A DNA stretch of 64,000 bases from Cryptomeria japonica. Taxonomy: Eukaryota > Streptophyta > Pinopsida > Cupressales > Cupressaceae. A model generated the notes under the pieces. That model was not told where the DNA came from. It searched no databases and saw only the letters and a program-made list of their open reading frames with translations. Position numbers and translations under genes: made by a program. How positions within the stretch are numbered: position 1 is the stretch's first letter; every line of letters begins with the position of its first letter. The stretch is from contig NC_081414.1 of assembly GCF_030272615.1 (NCBI RefSeq), forward strand, positions 780,866,119 to 780,930,118, in the 5' to 3' direction. This document shows, in pieces, positions 1 through 13,700 of this stretch.

Positions 1-229
1 TTGTTCATTACTAGAAATGGGATAAGTAATTTGCAATGTTTCCTGGGATTCGAGACCATGTAGTCTCAATGGTTGTAATTATTTTGTAGACCGAGCAATC
101 CTTTTTCATCATATCTCATTTTTTTTAGAAATTTGAAGCCTTTTCCTTAGTTCTCAACTAGTATGTGATGTGGTCTTGATTAGGTTGTTATTTTGGTTCC
201 TCATAGAGAATCTTATAGATATCTTCTTT

Positions 230-331
230 CATTCCACCCCATTTCTTGAAAGTAGTGGGATCCCATTTTATAATAATTTTCATTCCACCCCATTTCTTGA
301 AAGTAGTGGGATCCCATTTTATAATAATTTT
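230..331. repeat. Perfect 51-bp tandem duplication (2 copies)
   Basis: The unit at 230-280 is repeated without a mismatch at 281-331. It starts CATTCCACCCCATTTCTTG. As 51 is a multiple of three it keeps the phase of the surrounding, already stop-containing, element remnant. The perfect identity contrasts with the heavy decay around it and points to a recent local duplication. Confidence 0.97.
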
Positions 332-807
332 CATATCCACTTTAATGGATGTGGTCTACCATAATTCTTAGTAGAGTAAACTAATTACCGTAGATACAAG
401 GTTTGATTTGGATTATATTCTCCTATACCTTTGTCCTTGAATTTTCCTTTGATCTTTGCTTTCTTTGAACTGGAAGCTTCCAAAGAGGTTGGACCAATGT
501 ATGGAAAAGATGGGGTAGCTTCTTGATTTATTAGGACTATTATTTAAGGTATTGGTCAAAGATTGTTGCAATATATGTATGGATTTGGATCACCTTTGAC
601 TATGACTTCAATTCTATTATGTGGGAATTCAATGCATTAGTTATAAGTAGAAGAGACTTCTCTTATTTTATTTATCCAAGGTCATCCAAAAATTATATTA
701 TATGTGAGATTAAGATCAAGGACTTGGAAAACCACATCCCTCATTACTGGCCCAACTCTTAGAGGTAGAGTTAGTATTCCTTTGGTGGAGAATTCTTCAT
801 CATCATA

Positions 808-1308
808 TTATTTTGTGGTGATCTTCTTTCTAGAATCCATAATGTTTCCAAAGTATCTCAATTGTATGATAGCTTTCAATGTACAAATATTAAGACCTGC
901 ATCTCCATCTATCAAGACTTGTTTTATGTGATGTTTATGGAGGAAATATTCAATGTGAAGTGGTGCATTGTGTGGTTGTTGTGGAGATGCATCATCTGCT
1001 TTAGTGAATGTAAATAAATGGGGAATAAAAGGGTGTCGCACCATATCTTGAAACTGGTCCACATTAAGATCGATAGGGATAGATGTCTCTTGTAAGATTT
1101 TATCCAAAATAGCTTTGTGTGAGTGTGAAATACACAAAAGCTCAAGGATGGAAATAAGAGTGGGTGTACTTTCCAATTGGTCTACAAGGTCATATTCATT
1201 CTTGGTAGATGATGAAGTTGGTGCCGTGGATGAAACACCTTGTAAAGTAGTTACATTGTATTTTGGGGCTTTTCCTTTTATGGTTATGGTAGACACATGA
1301 TGGTCCAA
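808..1308 (-). pseudogene. Ty3/gypsy aspartic protease region
   Basis: This 166-codon open stretch holds the retropepsin domain that would cut the polyprotein. Around residues 115-145 it reads HNAPLHIEYFLHKHHIKQVLIDGDAGLNIC, split here as HNAPLHIEYFL and VLIDGDAGLNICTLKAI. The catalytic triad position is D-G-D where the family usually has D-G-G or D-S/T-G, so activity is doubtful. The stretch is in frame only locally; the linker beyond it (about 540-411) is in another phase. Confidence 0.8.
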
Positions 1309-1422
1309 TTATGATATATGGTTGACACTGTAATCATAGGACACAATAGTATAATTAGCATTTTTATCTGTCTTGGGGGCCTTTCCCTTATCATGTTTTA
1401 AAAATGGTTGCTTGAACATCAC

Positions 1423-1773
1423 CTACTCTTCATTGGAAGTATGACAATCAACTTCTATTGTGGCATTGTCAATAAGATCTTGGATAAGATTCTTTATTAT
1501 TTGAAAATTCCTAGTCTTATGACCCCTACTCTTGTGATAGTTAAAAAATTCATCATCCTTCCAACATGTAGGCTTTACCATTGGTTTAAATGGTTGATTA
1601 TTGGGTAATGCAAGGATTTTATTGGCAACCAATTTGTTCAATGTAGTTTCAATTGGTTCTCCCAAATATGTGTACTTTCTTGGACATCTTGTTGCTCTTT
1701 GTGTATTTAATTGATTGTCATATGAACTAGCACTAGGTAACATTAGCTTTGGTTTAACCACATTAGCATCCAC
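1423..1773 (-). pseudogene. Ty3/gypsy gag C-terminus with damaged zinc knuckle
   Basis: This 116-codon open stretch follows the gag core and precedes the protease, the place of the nucleocapsid in plant Ty3 elements. It contains FFNYHKSRGHKTRNF followed by a helix ending LIQDLIDNATIEV. The arrangement matches the CxxH-x4-GH-x4-C type knuckle with its usual downstream I.DLI helix, but both expected cysteines are replaced (N and F), so the knuckle could not bind zinc. The upstream LGEPIETTLNKLVANKIL segment is also typical of this position. Confidence 0.7.
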
Positions 1774-1799
1774 AACCCCATCATTGACAATATTCTTGC

Positions 1800-3204
1800 T
1801 TTTGTTCCAAAATCAGGGTTTGTCTTTCCCATTGGGATCATATTTGGTTTCTTTGAACAATTTGATGGTGCCTTTCTCAACTACTATACCCTTTTCAATA
1901 ACTTTCCTAAAGGTAGACAAACATTCTTTTTGAATTTCATATCTAATGTCCTTGTTCACATTTTGGGTAAACAACTCAACCATTTGTTTTTGTGGAATTT
2001 GACAATAGTAACAACTAGCCAAATGTCTCCATCACAGTAAAAATTACACAAAGGACTCCTCATTTTTTATCTCTATATTACATAAAGTGGTCACTGATAC
2101 ATTAGTTTCAATGTTGAATGAGAAAAATTTATAAAGTCCTATGCTAATTCAGCCCATGAATTGATCCCAGGTGGAAGTTTTGAAAACCATTCCATGGCTT
2201 GTCTACCTTAAATTTGTGAAAATAATCTCACCAAGTAGGATTCTTCTTTTGCAACCTCTATGCAAGCTATGAAAAACTCTCTAATATGTGTCTTGGGATC
2301 TCCCTTTTCTTTGTACTTGTTGAAGTTTGGTGGTACAAAATGTAGACAAAAAGAAGGCATTGGTATGCTTCTATCATGTGGATAAGGACATATGGATCAT
2401 TGATCATGTAATGCTTTATTGGTGTTTGCATACTTGCCATTTTTTGTTGCAAATTCTTAGTTTGTTGTTCTAAATCATTGCTAGGTGGTGCTTTCTCTCT
2501 TTGAGGTATTCTTGTGCTTGAACCACTGGGAGGAGGAATATAATGCATGCAAGGGTGATATTAATCATATATATGATTTGCAGGTGGAGGAATGTAATTA
2601 TTTCTATTGTATAGTCCACTTGGTATGGTATTATGATGAGGAGCACTAGGCCTAAGACAATTGTATGTATTGTGACCATGGGGATAAGGGGTATTGTAAG
2701 TATGATCTTGGATATTTACCCTAAATCTAACATGCAGTCTTCTAGTATCATGATCTTGGGTAGTCTCTTGTTATTGAGCCTATGCATTGGTATTCCTTTT
2801 CCCTTGGAGAGGATGACCATGAAGCTTTTAATGAGTGTTTCTAGCATCATTGGTATAAGCATGAGTATTAGTAACTTGAAGCAAGGTGACTCAGGAATAG
2901 TATGTTCTCTCCTATTGCCACCATCGTTTCCTCTAGCATTGACTTGATTCAGATCCTCTTCCAAAATTTATGGCACATCAAACTCATGGGGAAATCTTCC
3001 ACAACTTTTTATTAACAATTGTAAAAATTATTGGTAATCCCTTCTCTTGATTTCCCAAACTAATCTATTAAATCATGCATTAGATATAGTATCTTGAATG
3101 TTTCTTGTAGCAATGAACTCATTATCAACTTTTGGTGGATTACTATGATTCGCAAAAGATTGTAGATTGTAGAATTCCACTCCATAAAATACATATTTAC
3201 TCAT
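1800..3204 (-). pseudogene. Ty3/gypsy gag, decayed
   Basis: The gag polyprotein would form the element's virus-like particle. A possible start is the ATG at 3204, opening with MSKYVFYGVEF. The best conserved block lies near 2330-2240, where the minus strand reads NFNKYKEKGDPKTHIREFF, the hallmark of plant retrotransposon gag. A second block (2022-1813) reads through VELFTQNVNKDIRYEIQ and FRKVIEKGIVVEKGTI, the C-terminal gag helices. At least two frameshifts separate these blocks. I cannot tell whether the N-terminal 2550-3204 stretch is all gag or partly leader. Confidence 0.7.
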
Positions 3205-3260
3205 GTTGAGAGACCTTAAAGCTTCTTCGGCTTCTCTTCTAGACCTTTATGAATACTTTT

Positions 3261-4731
3261 CAACTATGAAAATAAATTGGCTAAAATTGAGGATGGATGA
3301 AATGTGAAGATTATGAAAGATAAAAAGGATTGAGAAATGGAAAATGAATCTAGAGTTGTTAGGCAATGTTCCAAGATAAATGAGATGATCTAAAGAAAGG
3401 TGTGGCTTCCTAAGAGATGATAAACTCATAATGATGTAAGTTGAACTTAACTAGAGATGACCAAATGGAACCCAAGATGAGAGTTCTACTGTGAGAACCA
3501 CCTAGTAATGTATGCAAAATTTTGCAAGATAGGATGAGGACTACTAAACAACCTTTTGACTCTAGCTGAGAAAGTCTGAGTGGGAGATACAAAATGACTA
3601 AAAGTGCAATGAAAAGTCTATGATCTTAGAAACATAGACGCATAATAAGTCCAAAAGCATATCAAAATCTCTCTTATACATAGTTTCAGAGTCCAAATAT
3701 GTGATTTCAAAGTTCTAATGTGATTGTCACTTCTGCTCAAATACGTGTTATAAAGTTGTAAATATGCACCAAGATATGTCACAGACATAACAAGATGGAA
3801 CACTGATGCAATTTTACTATTAAACAATGTTATCTCAGTTTTACACAAGTACACACTAAAAAAGTGTCATAGACATGACAAGATGAGTTAGATACATGCT
3901 AAAAAGTGACACAAAGATAGCCAGAATGATCATACATGTGCTAGAAGCAAACACAAATGTGTTTTTGGAAAATTACTAAATTTTGTCCAAATTTTACAAT
4001 TGTTGAAAAGTGACAAGATCTCAATGTTAATTGTTTTGTGGAAAGAAAACACAACAAACAAGAAGACATAATGTCTGAAGGTGTGTTGTCCAAATTTGAG
4101 TAGAGTGTTTATGTTTAATAGGCTGAAATAGGCTAATTTCCAAAAGTCTAAACACAACCGAAAACACTTCAAACACTTCTCAGCCTAAGGTCATTGAGGT
4201 CTCATGGCGGTAATCTTAGCCCACAGTTGAGAATCTTCATTGAGTCAATTGTAGGGTCACCTTGAGGGTTGTATCCAATATTTTTCCTTTGCGTGAAAGG
4301 ATAAATAGGGGACTCTATAACTAGAAGGACGAACCAATCACCTTCTCCCTAAAAAACTACAAGTAGCTTATGATAAGTTGAAAATTTATGTCTCATTCCA
4401 TAGGAGCCTTATGGTGAGTATTTTGGGACAAAAACCAACTATCTGCTTGCAATGAATCTATTGTGATGTTCACACAAAAAAGGGTGGGCCACTAATCTAA
4501 GGCGTCTCGTAATGTTTTGAGGTATATTGGTGGCTATACATGTGGTGGTTCACTCATTTAAGAGGCCTCCTAGCCCTTTAAGGTTTTATGCATCACAATG
4601 ATACTTGAGGACACATCTATTGATATAACACATTAGCACCAAGTGATAAGTGACTTTCATCAAAACCATAATTATTTATATAGAGGATCGAAACAAAGTA
4701 CCACTTCGGTCGTTCTCTCTCATCCAACCTC
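3261..4731. other. Non-coding stretch, probably leader and LTR of the leftmost Ty3 element
   Basis: No coding similarity is visible on either strand. Its position just 5' of the minus-strand gag suggests it holds that element's leader and 5' LTR, but I could not find a matching primer-binding site or paired LTR ends. Between about 3770 and 3930 a short phrase (GACATRACAAGATG) recurs, which may be a decayed tandem array. Confidence 0.4.
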
Positions 4732-5382
4732 TGATATGGAAGAAGAGTAAGGAAAATGGTTGTCAAATGTTATTTTTCCAGGGGAGAGAAGAAGTAATGT
4801 GTTTCAATTCAAATTACATCAATTAAGATAGTCAACATAGAATAAAAAAGAGCAACATGAAAAACATAATCACAAAAATAGACACCAGATTTCACGTAGG
4901 AAAACCCTTATGGGTGAAAACCTAACACAACAAAGCATCTATCTATTCTATTATAGTAATATACAATTTACATACAAGTTATAGATACATTCTCTAATCC
5001 AGTCTCAATTCAAGCAACATTCTACAAGATTAACTTCACAATCGGTTTCACAATTCCTTTGTTACAGAATCACCAATCCATTTCAATGACTTCTTTTCAC
5101 AATGAAAAGAAAAAGTCTCTCATCACACAAGTTTGCAACCTTCTGCAACCCAACATAAACATATTTATGCAAAAATGGTTCATTTCAGTTACTAACTATC
5201 GAATGTCCTCATATTGTCAATAACACGTCATGTTATTCGCTGTCGGTTCAACTTCCCATGAGTCATTAAAGTTTTCTTGAAATCTTCCACATACAACTTA
5301 GCAAGTCGATATTCATGTTCGGCCATTGTCCCCACCTCAATTGCTTTCAGCTTAATTTATCGACAAAGTCACTTTGACACTG
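4732..5382 (-). repeat. Copia 3' LTR, outer half
   Basis: This aligns with 19287 to about 19966 of the right LTR, from the terminal TGATATGG (TGTTAGG in the partner) through the shared blocks GAGGAGAGAAG, GTAATGTGTTTCAATT and CACTTTGACACT. It stops abruptly at the insertion point of the 5383-14395 element, and the LTR resumes at 14401. Confidence 0.88.
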
Positions 5383-6973
5383 TGTAATGCCCCACCAGGA
5401 AACCCTGAAGGGATAAAGGTAAAACACATGAATGGAGTGCAACAATTTAAAAAAAAAATAAGACAGCATAAAGATACAATAAGATATCAAAGTACAGATT
5501 ACACAGCAGAAGACATCAACTATCACCTAAAGAGTTTCCCAACGCAATTACTTAATTCCACATTTAACTTATCTTATGCTAATTAATCCAATAAGCCGAT
5601 TGTCTTAATAACGAGAAAATTCTTAAACAAGGATAATTTCTTTCAGCAAGACAAAATATAGATCACAAGATAAAGTTCATCAATTTAGGTTTATTCATAC
5701 CCTTCGTCCATACTTTTCATTAGAATTTTAGTCATGCATCCAATTTAATAACACACTTGAATTTCATCATAAACTAACAAGATCTTTCCATGCATACTTA
5801 ATTTCCTTAACAATTATAGAATACATTTTGCAAATCAACTACACTCTTTCATGAACCACATTACTGCATAAAGAGATGACAAAAAATATGCATTACAATT
5901 AATTTCATCTAATCCACTTACACATTCTATCAAAATGCCATCCATACATGCTAACACTAAAATATGAAACATAAGAACAAACGCAACACATAACACCAAA
6001 ATGATCTCAGAGTTCACCCCTAGAGGGCTACATCTCCGAGTCTACTCAACTACAAGACCCCTCTAATAATTAAATAATTTAAGGGTACATAAGTTTCATA
6101 TCATTTACATTCCTACCCTCAAGCCAAATCATACCAACAAACAACTGACCACATTTGTCAGTAATTACATAAATGATCCCTACAAAGAAATCGATCCAAC
6201 TGAACATATCAAAAGCTAATACAAGGTCCATTGCTCGACAGTACTCTAACTAGAGACTTGACTCGCTATGGCCAACCACAAATCACCACTTGACACCCGC
6301 ATAAAGGACAAGACTAGTTAAAACACCATCACAAGGCAACAACCAAACTAGAAACCAAAGACATAAATAGGTACCCCAAATCAACCAAATGACAGGGTCC
6401 AAACAAACATATCAAGGCCTTGCCATTACTTTAAACAAAAGTGAATATAGAAATTAAACTTGCATAGACAATAACCAAAAAAGGACAATCTTCTTTCCTA
6501 TTGGTTTAAACAATAAAATTCGATCAAGTTTTTTAAATGATCTAAGTTTTCAAAATACATTAACAAAATAATCACCATAACGAGGAGAATACAATACCAC
6601 AATTGCAATAGTCCATTTGTCTATGTCTCAATACAAAGAAAAAATATAAACTAACCATTTAATTTACTAAATGAAAATCTCATTAATTTACCAATTTTCT
6701 AAACTATACGTTATTAAATTTCCAATAATTCCAATAGCATATCGTATAATATATTCCTGAATAAAATATTATTTAAAAATTATCAATTTAATAAATATAT
6801 TTCATTTTAACAATTTTCAAAATAAAATAATATTTTATCTTTTTCCCAAAAAGATACTTCCTCAATAAAACAGATACCAGAATTAAATATTAATTATTCT
6901 ATATTTATTTATCCCCAAAAATATAAACAATTAATAATTTATCAATACACAATATTAACGAATTAAGTATTAA

Positions 6974-7018
<45 letters not shown>

Positions 7019-8520
7019 TATCATGATTAACATTTATTTAAAATATATATTAATTAATAATTAATAATTAACATATAATAATCAAATATATTAATTAATA
7101 TTTAATAAAACAATTAAACATTTTAAAACCCACTTTTTAAATTTAATATGTTATAATATATATTTTTTATTATTATTTATTTATTTATTTTAATTATTAT
7201 TTTTAATTATTATTATTATTATTAATTTTTAAAACATGTAAATAATGGCCAAATTCATTAAAACCCCCTTGACAGAATTTACATAGAAATAAAATTCCCA
7301 ACTCAATAAAATTCATTCACAGAATTTTATTCCAATTACTTTTTCTTTAAACTAGATAAACCAATAAATTTAATTCACAATTAAATTTATTTCTAAAGAA
7401 ATCAACTAATTTCACAAAGATTTATTTAGAGGACTATCAAAACAAATCAACAAAAGAGAATAATTTTTTTCATAATAATTTCCTTAATTTTCTCAAAATT
7501 AAATTACTCCCATTAACTAGAAAATTACCATCAGGCAAGAATTTAAATTGAAACCTGAATTAACCAGAAGAGGGTTTTGGATCTGATAAATAATTTACAC
7601 ACACACCATTTAGGGAAAAATACAATTATTTTCTTAAAAACCAACAAATCGAAGAAACCACCCAACTTGGTATAGCTTTCCTGGAAGAAATCTGTAGAAG
7701 AGCCCTAATCTTTTCAATAAGCTTCCAATAAATTTCTTCACCTAAACTCCTGCCCTGTTTCCTATGTATCTAAAATAAAGACCTATTCCTTATTTAAACT
7801 AAAATTCTAGGTTCAATAGCTTTTTCTCAAAAAACCTAAATTTAGAATAAAAGTAATTTTATTTTATTTTCTAATTTTATAACAAAAGATAAACTAACAT
7901 GCAATAATTAAAAATCATTATTCTTTACTTTCTTTTCTCATGCAAATTAATTAATTTTCTAAATAAAGAATTAAAACAATACTTTAATTCCAATTAATTC
8001 TTTTATTCATGTTTTTTTAAATTTATTCTTTTATTTAAAATTTTAGGAACAATAAATATAATTAATCTAATTTATTTTTGCACTAATATTTAAATAAAAA
8101 TATATTTCTAATATCATGCAGCTTGCAACTTAATTTAATTAATTAATTAATTAAGTTTATGGAATTATCTCATAGTTGAATTGTTTATGCATTGAGATTA
8201 TAAATTTAGTTAATTAAAAAAAATGTTTTTCTCCGTTATTTAATTTTTAATTAACAAAGCTAATAGTTGCATTTCACAATATTAATGAGGGTAAAATATT
8301 TTTAATTAAATTAAATTCTCAAAATCAATCTTACACACTATATAAAATAAATATGAATAAAACTCAGTTTTCTAATCAAAATTGATTTTCTTAAATAATT
8401 AAAATTAATCTTTGTATTCCAAAAAGAAAAAGAGATTAAATTATTTCTATTTCAAATAAATTTAAATCTTTCATTTTTAAAATGCATAAAATGAATAAAT
8501 TCATTATTTAAAATTAACTA
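5383..8520 (-). repeat. Long LTR, left copy (3' end of the element), distal part missing
   Basis: It aligns with 10716 to about 13813 almost throughout, for example at the shared start TGTAATGCCCCACCAGGAAA and at AGAGGGCTACATCT. By eye identity is above 90 percent. The counterpart of the last roughly 580 bp of the right LTR (13815-14395) is absent here; similarity stops near 8520 at an ATTTAAAATTAAC phrase. The loss probably reflects a deletion that also removed the polypurine tract. Confidence 0.88.
6975..7015. repeat. AT dinucleotide microsatellite
   Basis: About 40 bp of alternating AT inside the left long LTR. The matching place in the right LTR (near 12312-12322) has only about ten bases of AT, so the tract changed length after insertion. 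Confidence 0.95.
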
Positions 8521-10715
8521 TTAAATTAAACTCACTACAAACATAAATATGGCGATCTTTTTAATTAATGATTAATCACATAAAATCCAAAGCGGAAAGG
8601 GCACACAATGGATGTAGCCCACATGTTAATGTACCTCATAGAAAAGGGCACGCACAGGTCACACCCCGCAAGGCGATGTACCTTTCAAGATACTCACCAT
8701 AAGCCAGAGGTATACATGGCTAAGGTCCACCCACATGTTTACCAACGCTGGATAGTTGGCAGCTCATATGAAAAATAACATACCCTTCATGGAGACAAGG
8801 CAAAATAACATAACTTTCATGAAGACAATGCAAAATAACATACCTTTCATGAAGACAAGGTAAAATATCCTCCAATAAATCCATCATTCTATTCAAGAAC
8901 TGACACCAATATGTTCAAATATAAGGATAGGAATAGGCTAGCACACATGAACCTTATAAATCAGTTCATCACAAGGGAAAGTATTGAGTACACCTATAAT
9001 ACAGTTTCATTACAAAACTATACTTTTCCTTGAAATAGAGAAGCTAAAGTCACTTCGTATCGATATTACTCATACACCATTCCATACTATTCAAGGAATG
9101 GTGACTTCTAATACTACCCTTTCACATACTAAATTATCAACAACCCCTAGGTTGGCTTTCAGTAAGGAAATAAATAAGCAACATCACATAAACAGTATGG
9201 TTTTCCCATACTCATAAACAAACATATCCTCCATGGTTGATTACTTCACCATCCCATGGGCACACATAGCAAGCATGGGTTTCTTACAATACACAAGGAA
9301 TAGCACCATTACTAGTTTAGTCACATTTACGGGGAGTACTTTTTGATACACTATCATCTACTCAAGAAATATTTTACCTATGCTTTCCACATGAATCACT
9401 AAATAAAGTTTACTCTAGATACCAGTACTGAAATTCTTAACAATTCACTATTACATAAGGAAATAACATCATTCCGATATCTTTTCTAAATACATTAAGC
9501 ATTCACAACCACATTACTAACTATGCAAATTTTATTATGAAGCTCAAGACTTTCATATTTCCATAAAAAGACAAAAATGCAAAAAGTACAATTTCACATG
9601 TTTTATAAACACTCTATTTAACTCAATACACTCTTTAGTAGCATTACTAAAATCTAAAATCTAGGCAAAGAGGAGGAAAAAGAGAGTTTGATAACCAATC
9701 TATTTCCTACAAAGACACAAGATCAACAAGACAAGCTAAAATTTCTCACTATAAGTCTATCATTTATTTGCATGGTTTTCATTCCGTTACTGTTTTAGAA
9801 GGATGCCACATAGCCTAACAAGACATTTCCAATTATTATGGTTGCAATAGAATGTTCTAGTCTTCCAAACAACAAAGATCAAAATAGGTAATCTTATTGA
9901 TAATGCAAGACCTCTTGAGGACACTCACTACTTTAGTACAATACAACCGCATATCATAATTTGCAACCTATCATTGAAAATTTAAGGTATAGTAAGAAGA
10001 TAAGCGATGCGATATCAACTAAATAATACACATTTATGCATACATATCAAACAAGCTTTTCATTCACACTTTCTAAACATAATAAGGCAATTACCTATAT
10101 CCAAAGGCAAGTTCAATGGAGCATTGCTAGAATAGATCTTCAATCAAATTTGTATAAAGAAACACATAAACAACCTTTCTCTTGCAATAAGAAAATGCAC
10201 ATAAGAGAAAAATACACATATAACAAAAAAAATTAAGTTAAAGAGAGAGAGAGAGAAGAAGAAGGATGATAATCATTCATTTTACTACAAAATAAGCATC
10301 CAATATTTACCATACAAGTCCTTCAAGTGTACACCACTAAGCTAGATCATACTCTTAAACATGCACATTTTGTACTTTTTGATTCAAGAAAACACTAACC
10401 AACCTAAATGGATTAGTGAAAAGAGTACAAAAATCAATAAGGAAGGTACATATGACTCTCCTTTAGGATAAGAGAAATCATAAAACAAGACCTAAATAAG
10501 AAGACAAATCACATACAATCACTCCAAAACACCCACATCAAGAAGGTGAAAACAGGGTGTGAACACACACGTTACACAAAAGTTAAGGTCTGCTCAATCA
10601 CAAACATACAAAAAGGAGGACAAGCATACACATAAGGTCGATACACAACACACCAACTAAGGGCACAAGCGAAACCAGTGATCCCAGTGTTTGGAACTTG
10701 GGCTCTAATACCAAA
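8521..10715. other. Internal region of the LARD-like element, non-coding
   Basis: No gag, protease, reverse transcriptase or integrase motif is visible in any frame, and the few open stretches are short and lack family features. It holds a three-copy 30-bp tandem repeat (8771-8860) and a GA-rich tract near 10236-10262. Conserved non-coding internal DNA is what is known of LARD elements; whether this family is conserved cannot be judged from one copy. Confidence 0.7.
8771..8860. repeat. 30-bp tandem repeat, 3 copies
   Basis: Copies at 8771-8800, 8801-8830 and 8831-8860 share AAAATAACATA..TTTCATG(G/A)AGACAA with a few substitutions. They sit early in the non-coding internal region of the LARD-like element. 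Confidence 0.92.
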
Positions 10716-13700
10716 TGTAATGCCCCACCAGGAAACCCCAAAGGGATAAAGCTAAAACACACGAATGGAGTGCAACAATCTTTTTTTTAAAATAAGACAC
10801 AACATAAAGATACAATAAAATATCAAAGTATAGATTACATAGCGGAAGACATCAACTATCACCTAAAGAGTTTCCCAACATGATTACTTAATTCCACATT
10901 TAACTTAACTTACGCTAATGAATCCAATAAGCCAATTGTCTTAATAACGAGAAAATTTTTAAACAAGGATAATTTCTTTCAACAAGACAAAATATAGATC
11001 ACAAGATAAAGTTCATCCATTAAGGTTTATTCATACCCTTTGTCCATACTTTTCATTAAAATTTTAGCCATGCATCCAATTTAATAACACACTTGAATTT
11101 CATTATAAACTAATGAGTTCTTTCCATGCATACTTAATTTCCTTAACAATTATAGAATACATTTTGCAAATCAACTACACTCTTTAATGAACCACATTAC
11201 TGCATAAAGAGACGACTAAAAACATGCATTACAATTAATTTCATCTAATCCACTTACACATTCTATCAAAATGTCATCCATACATGCTAACACTAAAACA
11301 TGAAACATAAGAACAAAAGCAACACATAACACCAAAATGATCTCGGAGTTCACCCCTAGAGGGCTACATCTTCGGGTTTGCGCAACTGCAAGACCCCTCT
11401 GATAATTAAATAATTTAAGGGTATATAAGTTTCATATCATTTATATTCCTGCCATCAAGGTGAATCATACCAACAAACAACCGACCACATTTGTCAGTAG
11501 TTACATAAATGATCCCTACAAAAAAATGGATCCAACTGAACATATCAAAAGCCAATACAAGGTCCATTGCCTGACAATACTCTAACTAGAGACCTGGCCC
11601 ACTATGGCCAACCACAAATCACCACTTGACACCCGCATAAAGGACAAGACTAGTTAAAACACCATCACAAGGCAACAACCAAACTAGAAACCGAAGACAT
11701 AAACAGGTACCCTAAATCAACCAAACGACAGGGTCCAAACAAACATATCAAGGCCTTGCCATTACTTTAAACAAAAGGGAATATAGAAATTAAACTTGCA
11801 TAGGCAATAACCAAAAAAGGACAATCTTCTTTCCTATTGGTTTAAACAATAAAAGTTGATCAATTTTTCTAAATGATCTAAGTTTTCAAAATACATTAAC
11901 AGAAAAATCACCATAACGAGGAGAATACAGTACCACAATTGCAATAGTCCATTTGTCTATGTCTGAATACAGAGGAAAAAAATAAACTAACCATTTATTT
12001 TACTAAATGAAAATCTCATTAACTTACCAATTTTCCAAATGATACATTATTAAATTTCCAATAATTCCAATAGCATATCCTATAATATATTCCTGAATAA
12101 AATATTATTTAAAAATTATCAATTTAATAAATATATTTCATTTCAACAATTTTCCAAATAAAATAATATTTTATCTTTTTCCCAAAAAGATACTTCCTCA
12201 ATAAAATAGATACCAAAATTAAATATTAATTATTATTTATTTATTTATCCCGAAAAATATAAACAATTAATAATTTAATAATACAAAATATTAATGAATT
12301 AAGTATTAATTAATATATATATAATCATGATTAACATATATTTAAAATATATATTAATTAATGATTAATGATTAAAATATAATAATCAGATATATTATTT
12401 AATATTTAATAAAATAAATAAATAAACTAAAACCCACTTTAAATTTAATATGTTATAATATATTATTACTATTATTATTATTTATTTATTTATTTATTTT
12501 AATTATTATTATTTTTTAAAACATGTAAATAATCTTCAAATTCATTAAAACCCCTTTGACAGAATTTACATAGAAATAAAATTCCCAACTCAATAAAATT
12601 CATTCACAGAATTTTATTCCAATTACTTTTTCTTTAAACTAGATAAACCAATAAATTTAAATCAAAATTAAATTTATTTCTAAATAAATCAACTAATTTC
12701 ACAAAGATTTATTTAAAGGACTATCAAAACAAATCAACAAGAGAAAATAATTTTTTTCATAATAATTTCGCTAATTTTCTCAAAATTAAATTACTCTCAA
12801 TAACTAGAAAATTAACATCAGGCAAGAATTTTAAATCAAAACCTTAATTAACCAGAAGAGGGTTTTGGATCTAATAAATAATTTACACACACACCATTCT
12901 GGGAAAAATAGAATTATTTTCTTAAAAACCAACAAATCAAAGAAGCCACCCAACCTGGTATAGCTTTCCTGGAAGAAATCTATAGAAGAGCCCTAATCTT
13001 TTCAATAAGCTTCCAATAAATTTCTTCATCTAAATTCCTGACCTGTTTCCTGTGTATCTAAAATAAGGACCTGTTTCCTATTTAAACTAAAATTCTAGGT
13101 TCAATAGCTTTTTCTCAAAAAACCTAAATTTAGAATAAAAGTAATTTTATTTTATTTTTTAATTTTATAAAAAAAGATAACCTAACATGCAATAATTAAA
13201 AATCATTATTCTTTCTTTTCTTTTCTCATGCAAATTAATTAATTTTCTAAATAAATAATTAAAAAAATACTTTAATTCCAATTAATTCTTTTATTATTTT
13301 TTTTTTAATTTATTCTTTTATTTATTTATTTAAAATTCTAGGAACAATAAATATAATTGATCTAATTGATTTTTCCACTAAAATTTAAATAAAAATATAT
13401 TTTTAATATCATGCAACTTGCAACTTAATTAAATTAATTAATTAATTAAGTTTATGGAATTATCTCATAGTTGAATTGTTTATGCATTGAGATTTTAAAT
13501 TTAGTTAATTAAAAGAAATGCTTTTCTCCCTCATTTAATTTTTAATTAACAAAGCTAATAGTTGCATTTCACAATATTAATGAGGGTAAAATATTTTTAA
13601 TTAAATTAAATTTTTAAAATCAATCTTACACACTATATAAAATAAATATGAATAAAAATCACTTTTCTAATCAAAATTGATTTTCTTAAATAATTAAAAT

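Larger units (their letters stand above)
1..3260 (-). mobile_element. Ty3/gypsy retrotransposon, 5' part (gag, protease, linker); polymerase off the left edge
   Basis: Read on the minus strand, the segment gives in order a gag region (about 3204 to 1800), a degenerate zinc knuckle (about 1560), an aspartic protease (about 1300 to 800) and a charged linker ending at a stop near 411. No reverse transcriptase is visible before the window edge, so the element must continue to the left. The gag motif NFNKYKEKGDPKTHIREFF and the protease motif LIDGDAGLNIC are typical of the non-chromodomain (Tat/Athila-like) plant Ty3 group. The frame is broken by many stops and shifts, so the copy is dead. Neither LTR could be delimited; the 5' LTR should lie between 3260 and 4731. 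Confidence 0.75.

Noticed and set aside
170-364. 64-codon plus-strand frame with a repeated 17-residue phrase
   Set aside because: The repetition is only the 51-bp DNA duplication; the coding signal there is on the minus strand.
8984-10236. Short frames in the LARD-like interior as possible small proteins
   Set aside because: At most 77 codons, compositionally like random AT-rich translation, with no initiation context or motif.
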